Source: Simmondsia chinensis
Taxonomy: Eukaryota > Streptophyta > Magnoliopsida > Caryophyllales > Simmondsiaceae
Direction of reading: 5' to 3'
Length of the DNA stretch: 64,000 nt
Assembly: GCA_018398585.1 (NCBI GenBank)
Contig: JAGTTD010000001.1
Coordinates: 26,791,438-26,855,437 of the forward strand
In this document: in pieces, positions 21,163 to 32,741 of the stretch
Layout of the letters: each line of letters begins with the position of its first letter
Numbering within the stretch: the first letter of the stretch is position 1
Position numbers and translations under genes: made by a program
Notes under the pieces: model-generated
Told to the model about the DNA's origin: nothing
Databases searched by the model: none
What the model saw: the letters and a program-made list of their open reading frames with translations, nothing else

Positions 21163-22190
21163 ATTGGTGTCGGAGCCTTGATTTGCTTTCAAATCAAGTG
21201 TAATTTGATATCAAATATCCTTGATCGCATTGCCAATTGATTACGAGTTCAATATTGGATTCTTAATTAAAGAAGTTGAGGTTACTATCTGATTTGAGCT
21301 ACTTCTTCATTGATGTTTGAGGATTTGCATTTGGCTTAGTTGAATTTACTTCAATTAGGTAAAGTTTGTATTGAGTCAAGAACGGTGGAAGAACTCAAGT
21401 CATCAGGTGCAAAGCCTCATTGATCCGGCTAAGTACAATTGATCAGGACTTCTGTTCAGGCTTGCGGTTCTACTGGTCAGAGTGTTGGCTCAAGAACTCA
21501 TATTGATTTGCTGAATTATCTTCTGATTGAGTATTAAATCGTGATTTACAACACGAGCTTAGCTGTTGAAGCAGGGGGTGTTGTTGTGATTAGTTCGGTT
21601 CAATAAGAATAGGCTGCTTGAGTTTAGCAGCACCAGCAGCAATTCTCTCAGAGTTTCTAGCTTACCATGCAGCATTCTCATCAACAGTATGTGTTAAGAT
21701 AGCAGAAAGTTCAGCAACAACTTCACAGTAATGCAGAAATTTAGTCGATCTCTGCACACAAGCAAGGAAATGGATTAGTTGTAACAGCTCCAGACATCTT
21801 CGCTGATTCTGTTGGAAATGGTTACACTTCGAGCCAGAATGTGGCAATTACAAGTCCGCTTACTGCCAGACCAGTAAATCAAGTTACGTGTAAGGCATTG
21901 GTTCGGAATTGTGGTGGTAAAGTGGATGTGACTGGGAAGGATCAAGAATATTTTAGCTGGAATTGAGCTAAGGAGGACCAAATGTCTGCTAGATGGCCAA
22001 TGTTCAGATTAGCTACGATTAAGGGGAATTCAGCGACAGCTCGATCAGATTTTGAGACACTACAATCTGAAGTAAGTGCAGTTCAATCAGGGGTTGATGC
22101 CACACAGCTTGAGGAGCAATTGGTGGAAACAAACAACGGGACTTAGGTGCAAAGTGAGGTTCTTAGCACCAGGAAGTTGAGGTTGAAGGT
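21163..22190 (+). other. B PBS and leader, degraded
   Basis: The PBS-like site is at 21163-21177, then about 1 kb with many stops. No RRM-like block was found here, unlike G1 and C. Nothing else is recognised. Confidence 0.45.
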
Positions 22191-24460
22191 TTTGTTGCTG
22201 CAGTGTGAGAAAATCAGTTTGATCTTTCATCTAAATCACAAAAGAAGTTATTCAAGCAAGAAATTAGCTGAGAAGGAAAGGCCAATTTTGGTATATAAAG
22301 GAAGTGCACCAGATTTCTTATAATTCGAAGCAAATAAAGAAGTTCTTGGAATGTTATACGAGAGCAAGAAGTTGGGAATGAAGCGGCCTAAGGTGTTATT
22401 GATGCCTATTGATAGGCTCGGAGCAAGTTCTTAGATCCAAAGAATTATCAAGAGGGCCAAGAAAGGATACAAGACTAGCAAACAAGGCACTAGTTCAGCA
22501 TTAAGTCAAGAAGATTACGTGGCGCAGCTTTAAAATTCGAAACAATCAGCTGTTAATTCAGGTGTTGATGCTACTGTTGGTTGTATTCAATGTCCTACTT
22601 CGGTTTTAGTTCCAAATTCAGCACTAGAACTCATATTAAGTCAGAAGCAAGAGCGGGTTGTAGCAATGCAGCGTTCTCAATAAGAGAAATGGGATCAATT
22701 ACTGAAAGAACGGGATCAAAGGATGAATTAGCATTTCCAACAAATGTAACTATAGATAAATGGCCTACAAGAATAACTTGATATTCAACTTTTTCAAGGG
22801 GAAGTAAGTCCTCAAGTGGAAGTGATATGTAGGGACAATGATCAAGTCCCAAAGGAAGCATCTCATCTTTCAAATCCAATTCTGAGTTCGTGTATAGAGG
22901 CAGATACTATGTTGAAAAGAGACATGGCAAGTTTGGATTCCACTATAAGTTCAAATGCAAGTGTAAAGGAGAAGCCATTTGCTCAAGTGGAAGTGGCACC
23001 TTCACAAAATCAGCAAGTGGAATGGCATCAGATGGGATTTGCAGCAGTAAAGAGTGTTTTTGTGCAGCATACTCAAGTGTTGTCATGAGGTTCTGATAGA
23101 AAAGCTCAAGCTAAGTGCACTGAAGAGGTTAATAGAGTAACAAATCAGACTTGTTGGTGACCTTTTGATCTAGGGAAGGAGTTTAGAGAAGCGTTTGGTA
23201 GTAAACAAGAACAAATGAGGTGTAATTGTGCTATGAATGATGAATCTGGTGACAATTGTGATCAATTGGGCTTGAATTTAGCCAATCTTGAACAAACGGC
23301 CGTGGGAATATCTGGTAGTTCAGGAGCATCTTCAAGTGAGGATGCAATTGGAGCACCTCAATCTCCAATTGGAGCATTACAGTCTGAATCCTTGCTATAA
23401 GAAGGGAGTACTGCGATTCAGTGGTGTTATGCAAGCAGTGCAATGAGCGATGGGATGCTGGTCTTGAAGTCCACCGCAAGTTCTTGTGCTATACGTAAGC
23501 CAAGCTCTCTTAAGTGGAATGAGGTGAAGAGGAAGCATGCAAAGTGGGTTGATTCTGGTGCTTTTCCTGCAGTAAAACCCAATGTTAGACCTCCGGAATA
23601 CTTGTTGTTACCTTCTTCCCTGCATAGTGGTAACAGGGAGCAAGTTGTTGAGGCAAACCGAACTAAATTCAGCAACACAAGTGCATTGGTAAATAAGTTA
23701 GATGAGCAACTTCACTCTTGGAATCTCAAGAGTAGAATAGATCTGCCCTTAGGCTATTACAATGTGAAGAGTAAGAGGAGAAAGCTTCTGGGAAGATTTT
23801 GTGATGAGGCAAAACATATTTTGAAGGTGCTTAGTATAGGATAATCAAGGAGTTGGGATCATGATTGGATGCTTTGGTTGGTTAAGCCAAAAGTAAAGAA
23901 CATCTTCCTCATGTACAAGCCCATGTAAGGCCCCCTGAAACTTCGAAACCTTATTCTTTGAAATCTCTATCACAAACACAAAAGGATGATGATGAGTATT
24001 GTCAACTGAGTATAATCCGAGGTTACATACAAGTGGAGGTAATTGATCTGCTTGTTAGCCTTCATCAAAATGCCTTAATTAAAGAATTCAGGGAAATAAG
24101 TATACACCTCAGCAGAAAAGTTCAGAACAGATCAGTCCTTGATCTTGAGAAGTACAACGCATTTTTGATGTTCCATTGGTTTAATGGGCTGGTGTACTTT
24201 GCATTCATACTTGTGCTCATTGGTAAGGAATCAGAGTTACTTCATTTGAATCAAGTTAGCTGCAGAGAGTCATCTGTGCGCAAAAGCCAAAAGGGAACTC
24301 AAACAAGAGTTGAAGACCTTGTGAAAGATCTGGAAATTATGTGTTGTGGGTTTAAAGCCATTTGTGGGGCCACTTTGATGGTTCAAACCGTAAACGAATT
24401 TCCTTGGGGTTCAACCATGAAACTGGAGAACTTATCCTTGTGGAGAAAAGTTTAAAATTT
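22191..24460 (+). pseudogene. B internal coding remnant shared with element C
   Basis: Several broken frames carry blocks also seen in element C in the same order. At 22200-22330: LNHKRSYSSKKLAEKE, RPILVYKG and APDFL. At about 22380-22440: KRPKVLLMPIDRLGAS. Near 23886-23938: AKSKEHL, VQAHV and PPE. Near 24328: DLEIMCC, followed by NEFPWGS. The frame 24150-24260 (LVYFAFILVLIGKESELLHL) resembles the end of the long ORF of A. The protein family is unknown to me; it is not RT, RNase H or integrase. Confidence 0.6.
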
Positions 24461-25237
24461 GCAGAACGAAGTTTCAATTACTTAAGAATCTAAGATGGGA
24501 TGTTGCACTGGGAAACAATTTACTAGGGGTGTTTTGTACACTCTATTGAGGTCTTGGCAAGTAAAGGAGGTGGAAGTATGCAGTGAGGATGACGAGGATC
24601 AAAGTTAAGTTATGGTTGAATGTGCAAGAGTTTGGGAAAAGGGAGATAAGACTTCCATAACTTCGATATTCCGACCTAATATGCAGCTAACAAAAATCAG
24701 AGAAGTTGATGTTAGATCAGTGATTAGCCCATTGTTCCCATTAGAATCATCACTTAAAGAGGCTAATTGGCCAAGAAGATGTGTGGATTCCTAGAAGCCT
24801 TGGGAACCCGAGAGCAACTGAAGGTCCTTCTTTAAGCAGGCTAAGAGCAGGTTACTGTAAGGTTAACAGCTTCAGAGGGAATAATAGTGTTAAAGTTTTG
24901 GCTGATTTGGTATGAATTAAGCAGACCTCCTGATGTGGATTCTTCAAACCATATGCAAGATACTTGAAGTCAAATGTCAATGCTCCATTTCAGCTACAGA
25001 ATAGTGAAGTAAGACTTCATGTTGTAACATCATCGCTAATAAGAAGACAGGAAATCAACATCATTAGCAAGTCTTCAACTGTGATTTCATATTCAAATGA
25101 TGTTGTTCATATTCCAGGAGTTCTCATAGTGCCAATAAATACTCTTTTAGCTCCAATATCTACAACAAGAAGTGTTCTTCAAAGTCTTAACTTTCTATTA
25201 AGATTCTTGAGGACAAGAATCGCTTAAGGGGGAGTAT
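24461..25237 (+). pseudogene. B 3' internal region with pol-end relic and PPT
   Basis: Short frames only. It ends ILEDKNR at about 25202-25225, immediately before AAGGGGGAGTA. This matches the pol terminus of G1, so the 3' end of this element derives from a chromovirus. Confidence 0.55.
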
Positions 25238-25672
25238 TGTTATAATTCTAATAGTTGGGACATGTGAAAGATTGTAATTAGTATCAGTCTTAGATAATAT
25301 CCAGTAGCATAAGTGAAGTAAGGTCCTGTATTAGTGTCCTTGAGGTTATTAGCTGCGGTTAGTAGCTCATCTATGTACAGTTGGTCAAGCTAGTTGTATT
25401 CTTGGTCAATCTTGGCGGCTAGGTTAGGTAAGTCAGTTGTAGGGAATTGTCTAGATGCAATGTACTTGTCCTTGACGTCATTAGCTTAGGTTGTTATAAG
25501 TAGTTGAGTTCTTGAATGTAAGAGCATAACTTTGGTGAATGAAATATCTTTAGATATTTTTCTCTCTCTCATCTAACTGTCTCTCTCTATTTCTCATCTC
25601 CCTTCACTTCTCTTCTCATCTAAACTGTCAGCTATCCTAGGTTATGGTTCAAGATAGTTCTTGACCATAACA
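25238..25672 (+). repeat. B 3' LTR
   Basis: 435 bp, TGTTATAATTC to CCATAACA. The pyrimidine tract 25555-25640 has several TCTCATCT copies. Tat integrase resumes shortly downstream. Confidence 0.85.
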
Positions 25673-25689
25673 GATCAATCCACCTTCTA

Positions 25690-26502
25690 GTAAGCAACAT
25701 TCATTTATTTTTATGGCCCCAGGCTATTTCTCCAAGTGGGTGGAAGCTAAGGCATATAGGAAAATTGATCAACAGGATGTGATTGACTTTATCAAAGAAT
25801 ACATCCTATGTAGGTTTGGAATCCCACATGCCATAATTGTGGACCAAGCTAAAGTTTTTAATGGGTCAGAGTTTAAGGAATTTACCACAAGCTTTAATGA
25901 TGAAATCTTGAACTCAACACCTTATTGCGCCTAAGCAAATGGCTAGGCTAAGTCTACCAACAAGATTCTAAAGGCCAACATTAACAAAATGATTGAGGAT
26001 AATTTCAGAGGTGGCATGAAGTGCTCTATAGGCATGTAGAACGTCCAAACATGTTGCAACTGAGACAACTCCTTTCCATTTAACATATAGCCATGATGTT
26101 GTACATCCCATGAAGTCACCATTTAGTCTATTAGGTTGGCTCATCAAAGGCGGTTTTTTGAACTTGAATACGAGCGGATTATGATGGACGAATTGACTAA
26201 CTTAGATCAAATTAGGCTTGATGCTCCTCATAAGCTAGAAAAGCAAAAGAAGAGAGTGGCTAAAGCCTATAAAAAAATGGTCCACTAAGGTCCTCTAACT
26301 TGGGGACTTAGTCTGGAAAGTAGTATTGCCCATTTGCCCGAATGACCAAATCTTTGGGAAGTGGTCCTCAAATTGGGTGGCTCCATTTAGTGTCATAGAG
26401 GTCATTGGAGGAAATGCTTTCTTACTGCAAGATCTAGATGGAAGAACTCACCCTAGGGCCATTAATGGGAGGTTCCTTAAGAAATATGTGCCATCAATTT
26501 AG
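25690..26502 (+). pseudogene. Tat-type gypsy integrase and pol end
   Basis: Frame 25713-25934 gives GYFSKWVEAKAYRKI, VIDFIKEYILCRFGIPHAII, then VDQAKVFNGSEF, where the second catalytic Asp is kept but the usual SDNG context is altered. After a stop it continues as ANG, STNKILKANINKMIEDN, and later LRLAHQRRFFELEYERIMMDEL. Pol ends GRFLKKYVPSI and TAG at 26500-26502. This is the integrase of the Tat lineage. It may be the continuation of the RNase H piece at 8229-8496, separated by later insertions. Confidence 0.8.
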
Positions 26503-28567
26503 GAATGTAATAAGGAAGTTCTTAAGTTTAGATTTTCTGAGTTGTGGGCCCATTTCAGCATCAATTTCTTGAGGATCAACTTAATGATCCTTAAGTGACT
26601 GAAATAATAAGCTTATAAGAGGAACTATCAAATTGAGAGACAAATTGGAATAAAATGCATATTACATTAATGAAAAAAAAAAAAAGAAGTACATGGCAAT
26701 TACAAACAATACAAGTAAGTCATTTGTATTGGCTAAAACTTCTACACATTCTCAGAAAAGTTGCGTCCTAATCCTAACTAAGGACTCCTCTATGGATGTT
26801 AACTCGATGGTAGCTTCATTCAACCATTGATCTACTGAGATAGCTTCTTAAAGGGTCTGCTAATTTCTTCGAGCCTCTGCTACTGTTTGTTTAAGATCTC
26901 CAACTCTTGAGCCTTAAAGTGTATGCTGTTGCTTGAGAAATGGAAGTTGACCTCTGAGCTTGCTTAACTTTTACTCCAAGTGATGGATCTGGTCTTATAA
27001 GCCCTTGATATCTTAGGCTTGTTGAATATGAACATCTTTAGATGCTTTAAGTTCCTCAAAAAGGACTTATTTGCCTCCTAGGCTGGCTAAGCATCCAAGA
27101 TCCGTAATGACAGCCTGACACTGCAGCTTTTGTTAAAGGAGAGCTCATACCTCTTGAGAAACTCTGACAAGCACTTCTCCAATGCCTCGAGCTCCTTTGC
27201 AACAACAGGTGCCACCTTAGGATCTTCTTTCAAGGCCTTCATGAGGGAAAGTGCTTTTGATATTTGGCTTCCTCAGCCAAAGAGAGAATAGGAGGCCAGC
27301 TAACTCTCCTAGCTTCTGGAATCCTGGAGAAACGTCTTGGTGTAGGTTCTGGAAGGCTAATCTTCCCCTTGCCCCTAATGTTTTCGAAAGGGGAGGAAAT
27401 CCTTGATGAGATGGAAGGAAGAGTGGTCCTTGGTGGAATAACTAGAATAAGGCAACATTAGGAACTTTAACTTTGGAATCAAGCCAAAGTGTCCCATTGG
27501 AACTTCAGTTGGAGGTGTAAAGGGAGTTGTTATTGGTTCCTCCGCTATAGGGACACCTTCCTTAGGGGAACCTCCAAAAAATGATACTTGTTTGCCAGGT
27601 CCAGAGATAACAAGAAGTCATAAATAAGAGTAAGAAATTATACCTACGTGAATCTCTTCAATAATGATGAAGGCATCCTTGGAAGCAAAAAGGGAGCTTG
27701 AACGCCCACCTTAAAGGAACAAAAGAATGAGATTCTCCGGTTAAGTTTCTCATGAGGGACTCCATAATAGGACTGGTCCTATCTCCTCCTTTACTAATGC
27801 TTAAGCTTAGGGATTCTATTTTCCGAGGAGAGTCTAGCACATGTCTTTAGGGTGGAGAGTCTAGGACTTCCACTATGATTAGAGCTATTGTCGCCTGGCA
27901 TTATGTAAAGGTGAGTCAGGACAGCCTTAGAGAATAATAAACAAGGAAAAAGCCAATCTTGATAAGCCAATACCTTTTATTAAGAGACTTTGGCTCTTCT
28001 TTTTCTCACTAGTTGTGGGATTGGTACTTCCTTTTCATCATCACCTTCTTCTTAAAGTGCCTAAGTGGCCCTGGTTGAAAGGGTAGGATGAGCCCTTCTC
28101 CCAGTTCTTCTCCTCGAGCCGCTAACTTAAAAAGTTACCGTGGTAGCGTTTGGAGGAGATTCTTCCAAAAGCATACTGGTGAAACTCAGGTATTTCTAGG
28201 GCTTCCCTGAGTAAAAGGAGCTGAAAACAAATACACAAAACAGATTAGCCTTTGTTCAAGCCATTTGAGAACATCTCAAAGCTTGAAAGGTGGCTGCTTA
28301 CCTGGTAGTGCCTTCTTTGTTAGGGTCTGCATCACTCTGATTTGCTGAGCATCTCTTTAGCTATGACTTACAAGCTCAAGGGAAGGCATAAAATACTGTT
28401 TGGCACCTCTGGTCTTCAAAGCTAACCAATAGGCTTAGAACCAAGTTGAAATACGTGGTGTTGCACATAGGGCATACTTGTAGGGAAAAGGGTACCCATA
28501 GGCTGATCTAATCTATAGGTTGGACTCATAAAGCTCCTTACATTGAGAGAGCTAAATGGAGGTCTTC
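26503..28567 (-). pseudogene. Tat antisense ORF region, C-terminal part, degraded
   Basis: Lies downstream of pol and is better read on the minus strand, continuing from the plant mobile domain ORF. Short frames such as 27658-27840 are serine-rich (ESLSLSISKGG). Many stops are present and I recognise no further domain. A poly-A run is at 26672-26686 on the plus strand. Confidence 0.4.
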
Positions 28568-29564
28568 TTAGCCCACCATATGTTCCTTGTCATTAGGTTT
28601 GGAAAAGAAATGTCCTAAAGCATCCCGAATTGCCATGCAAACAATCCAGGCCTGTAAGTATCTACACCGAGGCGAGTGGGGAGATAGAAGAGAAGATCTT
28701 GAGGGCACAAGATTGCATGCCATACTTGAGCATATGTCTATAGAGACATCATAGCGGAGATGCAGTTTCCTAACCGAAATAGGACCAAGCTTTCTGTCCT
28801 TGAATGGAGTCTGTTGGACCATTAACCTGCCTCGAGGGGACATGAGCTCCTCAAGACATTGGTCAACGGACCCTGGAGGGAAGAGGACCTCCGTGCGAGC
28901 AAATAGCTCCCCATAGCAAGGGACCGCATCACCTATGAGGATAAAGGGTCCTCTGTGGCAAAGCTTGGAAACGTTAGGCTTGGGCCCACAATTGTTCCAG
29001 ACACAAAGGTCCTCCTAATTGGACAACATAGTTTCTGACTACGATGTCCCTATACATAGACTTTGGCCAAGAACAGTGGTCCTAGAGCCAATGGACCAGT
29101 ACTAAAGGCCAGATTCACTGCAACCGTCTTAAGAGGTTTAAGAATGGTGTTGTAAGAGTTGGCAAAGAAAAACTTGTTCAATCAGAATAAATAGAAGGAA
29201 AACTATTCTTCCATGGACCCTTGCCCACAGTTATGTCCCTTTGTAAGAAAGAACTTGACAAAGGTTTCATCGCCAGTGGGCAAAGTGGTCACAAGATAAG
29301 ACAAAGTAAAGACTTCAGCCTCTTTTGAAATAATAGAACTACAGGTAGGTCAGCTCTTTCTAGAGAAAGACCTGTTAAGGTCGTTATGTCTTCCAAGGCG
29401 ATCCTGAAGAAGCCCTCAGGAAGGACAAAAGCATTATTACAAACATTCCAAAAACAAGTTAGGACTATCATGGTTGGATAGTCATAGCTGGGTGCAATCA
29501 TTGAAGACCTGATGGCTTTGTGAATGTGAAGGTTCTTCAATATTTTCTTGTAGCTGAGTGTCAA
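28568..29564 (-). pseudogene. Plant mobile domain (PMD)-like ORF antisense to Tat
   Basis: Minus-strand frame 29564-29289 reads ILKNLHIHKAIRSS, FWNVCNNAFVLPEGFFRIAL and EDITTLTGLSLERADLPV. The pattern FW, N-x-F-x-x-P-x-G, ITLED-x-x-x-LxGL is the core of the aminotransferase-like plant mobile domain. A second open block (28843-28568) follows in the same direction. Extra antisense ORFs after pol are known in the Tat/Ogre lineage, which fits the position. The frame is broken by stops, so no intact product is expected. Confidence 0.7.
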
Positions 29565-29921
29565 GCAATCTACCTCAACAGTGTATTGATATCAAGAAAG
29601 TGCACCCCTTGAAGGGAGCAAATTCCTAGCAAATGCATCTTCCTCCCTAACAATGACCAACATAAAGAGTGTAGATCGAAGGGGAAGTCATCAGTATCCG
29701 AGAATCTGCCCACGAGGCTTGGAAACGTCAACAGAGGGGGTCAAGAATTGGTCCTAGGGTATATGGTCCGATGGGAGAAGAAGTATCATTCTCAGTGATC
29801 AAAGAAAGAACCTCCTTAATTGTATTGAGGTCAATAGGTTTTTAGAGTTTATCTAGAACTATTGAACCAGCAGCGTCGATTGCTCTATGGGGCTGTCAGC
29901 CTGAGGGATGGGGACAGAAAC
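29565..29921. other. Tat 3' region, nothing coding recognised
   Basis: Lies between the start of the antisense ORF and the copia solo LTR. No domain is visible on either strand. It ends GAAAC, the left copy of a probable 5-bp TSD. Confidence 0.35.
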
Positions 29922-31835
29922 TGTTAGGAATGGTGTCCTCAAAATCTAAATTTGTCCTATAAATGATATTTTATTAATGAATAAATTGAAGTTCCTATCG
30001 TTTCCTCGTTAAATTTGTGTAAGTGAGCATATGTACTACATGTGATTTTCTTTTTGGTAACATTAATGAGATGGGTGTAGTCCTCAGACTACAAATTACA
30101 TGTTTTCCGTAATTGGTTTATCTGATTAACCCACATACAAACTCGGAACAAATGGTATAGATTGTTTTTTGAAAAACTCGTAGTTAAAGACAAGTTTGGA
30201 CAACTTATATGCCAAGACTATAATGTGACGCTTTAGATGACTTGTCTTGGTCATGTGGATAGCGATCCAAAAGTGTTAGGCTGGTGTGTTTAACAAGATT
30301 GAAAAACTGAGTTGGACAATCTGAGTTGATTGTTTCTAGAATACTATCGAAGATGAGTGATTCATGTTGTACTATTTGAATGACGACTCTAAATCCTGAG
30401 AGTATTTTGGACTTTTGCATGGAACGCTAGTTGCTTTGGTGAAATATAAGTAAAGTCTAAACAAATGATTGAATTCCCACGCGGCGTGAAGTGTGACAAG
30501 GATCGGGTGTTCAATGTGGAATATATAGTCTCTTATGAGATACAGATGTCCCCTTAGTTAATTCACCAATGTTTGAATACTCCAGAATCTTTAGCCAAAG
30601 AATCCAAGCGTTTAAAATTTGGACTTTTTACTACTAATATGTTTAAATATAAATGAATTATTCAGTGAAGGGCGAGTTGGTAACTAATGGAGCAGCTATG
30701 AGAAGAATAATGGTAGTAGTTATAATTATTCTTTGTCATGGACATCTAGTGGAGGGTTTTTGTCATCAATACAGTCTATTTGGGAGTAATCAAATAAATG
30801 GTTTAAGTCCAGAATGCAGTGTGATTTATTTTGTAAAATTAAGTCCCATTAAATGGTAATTAAATTTTATCATGAGATGGTATTTAATTTAACCCATCTA
30901 GTGTTAGATTTAAATTGTCCCAAGGTCCCTGCGCAAGTCTTTGTTTTTATGGCCATCATAAAAATATTAAAGAATTCGTGAGATGAGTAAATATAATTTT
31001 GCCAAACATTACTCATGAGATGAAGAAAAATTAAAATTATATAAAAAAATAATTTTTTTGAAATTAAAATTCATAAGATAATTTTTTGCATGTGAGAAAC
31101 AACGAAAACCAAAAAAAGGAAAAATTGTAATAAATCATCGCCATCCTCATCTTCCCAATTGGACAGGGCGTCCCCTGTGGCTATATGCGTGCCCCATGGC
31201 GGACCAATCGGTGGCATGCAGTGAATGGGCGGTTCAACGAAAGCTAAAACACTGTACTTTGCTATTTTTTGAAATGAAACAGTGCCTACTATAATTATAG
31301 ATGCACTAGTTTTTTTGTTCTTTCTCGCTCTTGTAGCCTACTATAAATAGAGGTACTAGTTTCAAGGTTTGGCGTTGAATTGAATTAATTCAAAATTGAT
31401 GGTTTCTAAAATTGTTGGCTTTTGGAGACCGGATTAGAGAGAAAAATTTCCATTGAAAATTTTCTTTTTACAGTTTAATACTTTTCGGAGCTCACTGTTC
31501 GAGCGATTTGAGGTCATTTTGTAGAAGGCAGTTGGGTCTCAGTTTTTTCAGCCTTCTTGAAGTTCTTTATTATTATGGTATTCTTTATGATTGGAGCAAT
31601 TCCAGGCGTTCTCCTTTCCTTCTCTTTTCAGTTTTTTCACTTTTCTATTTATTTACAGTTTTTCTTATTATACTAGTTATAGTTCATATAATTATTAAGA
31701 ATGTATTAGAGTAGAAGCTTATAGATTCAAATTAGGAATTTTAAATCAATCTTAGGTTTAAAATTAAGAATTTTGAACATTTTCGCTGCGTTAACTTTGT
31801 TAAATTAGAGAAAATTTTGGGAATTTGTCCCAACA
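29922..31835 (+). repeat. Copia solo LTR inserted in the Tat 3' region
   Basis: 1914 bp, TGTTAGGAATGG to TCCCAACA, same family as C1-C4. It is flanked by GAAAC (29917-29921) and AAAAC (31836-31840), a TSD with one mismatch. No PBS or leader follows; Tat sequence resumes at once. The TATA box CTATAAATAGAG is at 31341-31352. Confidence 0.8.
31341..31352 (+). promoter_or_regulatory. TATA box of the copia LTR
   Basis: CTATAAATAGAG, conserved at matching positions in the other LTRs of this family (39583, 45886, 48276; variant at 48823). Confidence 0.65.
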
Positions 31836-32149
31836 AAAACAACGTAAGTGGTTTAAGCCACTATCCATATTTTAAAGGATTCTAAATGCTCTAAGGAAAA
31901 AACCAGCAACAGAGAATGAAGGTCTGAAAGTTAAGAGCAAGTGTTAAAAATGCTTGACCATAACGAAAAGAGGGCACAAAGAGAAAAGTAAGACTTTTCA
32001 AAGCCCTAACTGTCATACTTATAGACACGTGGGAACAAAGAAAAATGAAATGTCAAACTCTCTCAGGTTCCCTATGTCCGTTAGAGGTCAAATCAAGTAG
32101 ATTTATACTCGTTGAAAATATGAAATTATCAACAGCTGGGGGAGGCATT
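31836..32149 (+). other. Tat 3' internal end with PPT
   Basis: Homologous to 57895-58200. It ends with the purine tract CTGGGGGAGGCATT just before the LTR start TGTTTACAC; the second copy has ATGGGGGGCATT in the same place. Confidence 0.7.
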
Positions 32150-32741
32150 TGTTTACACACCAAACTCAAGGGAGTTAGGACGACACCATTTTGAGATAAA
32201 ACATCACACACTTATCAAGTGAGAGGTCCTAGAAGCACTATTAAGCCGTTGGATATAAAACAATGGTTTCTCGAGCCCAGTTGCTTGAAATCCCTTAAAG
32301 GATATCAACCATTCGAGATAGTTTAAGGAGGAAAGGAGGATCAAACTCGAGGGACTTCCAGAAAGCTTTAAGACAGGTTGTTTTGAAGCTTTACACAGTT
32401 ACTTGAAGCATAATTTCAGATACGTGGGCCTCCAATCTATCCAACCATACATGGGCCATCTAGAAGGAACTCTAATGAGTTATGCGGACGTGGGGCTTCC
32501 AGAAAGATGCTTGAGCACAACATTTTTTGGCATGTTGAATGCCCAATCAATGCACCAAAGGAGCATTGGGGCAGACATGAAATAGAAATGCCAGAGGAGT
32601 AGGATGCATCAGCCGTTTCCGTTTTCTCTAAATAAGAGATACTATTATGGTTGTAAATTGTCCAGCACTACCATACAAACTTTTTCAAGTTTCTTTAATG
32701 CACACTTGTGCTTTTTACCTAGGCGTAGCGTAACTTAGTCA
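32150..32741 (+). repeat. Tat 3' LTR (592 bp)
   Basis: Starts TGTTTACAC after the PPT and ends ACTTAGTCA. The second copy at 58201-58792 is also 592 bp with the same ends. It contains a TATA-like CTAAATAAGAGATA near 32627 and the U5-like ACACTTGTGCTTTTTACCTA. Downstream sequence is copia leader, so this Tat element probably lies within a copia element. Confidence 0.75.

Larger units (their letters stand above)
19477..25672 (+). mobile_element. B: non-autonomous gypsy-type LTR element, 5' truncated
   Basis: Related to A. The 5' LTR lacks its first 260 or so bases, where copia C1 abuts, and is split by a solo LTR. Then follow the PBS at 21163, a degraded internal region, PPT (CTTAAGGGGGAGTA, about 25223-25236) and a complete 3' LTR 25238-25672. 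No RT or integrase is present. The relic LEDKN lies directly before the PPT. Confidence 0.8.

Noticed and set aside
22890..23096. Overlapping open frames in element B read as a separate small gene
   Set aside because: The frames are the same degraded internal region read in different phases; none has a start context or domain of its own.
31836..32741. First read as a solo LTR or MITE of about 905 bp inserted after the copia LTR
   Set aside because: The PPT at 32133-32149 and the TG start at 32150 show that it is a Tat 3' internal end plus its LTR.
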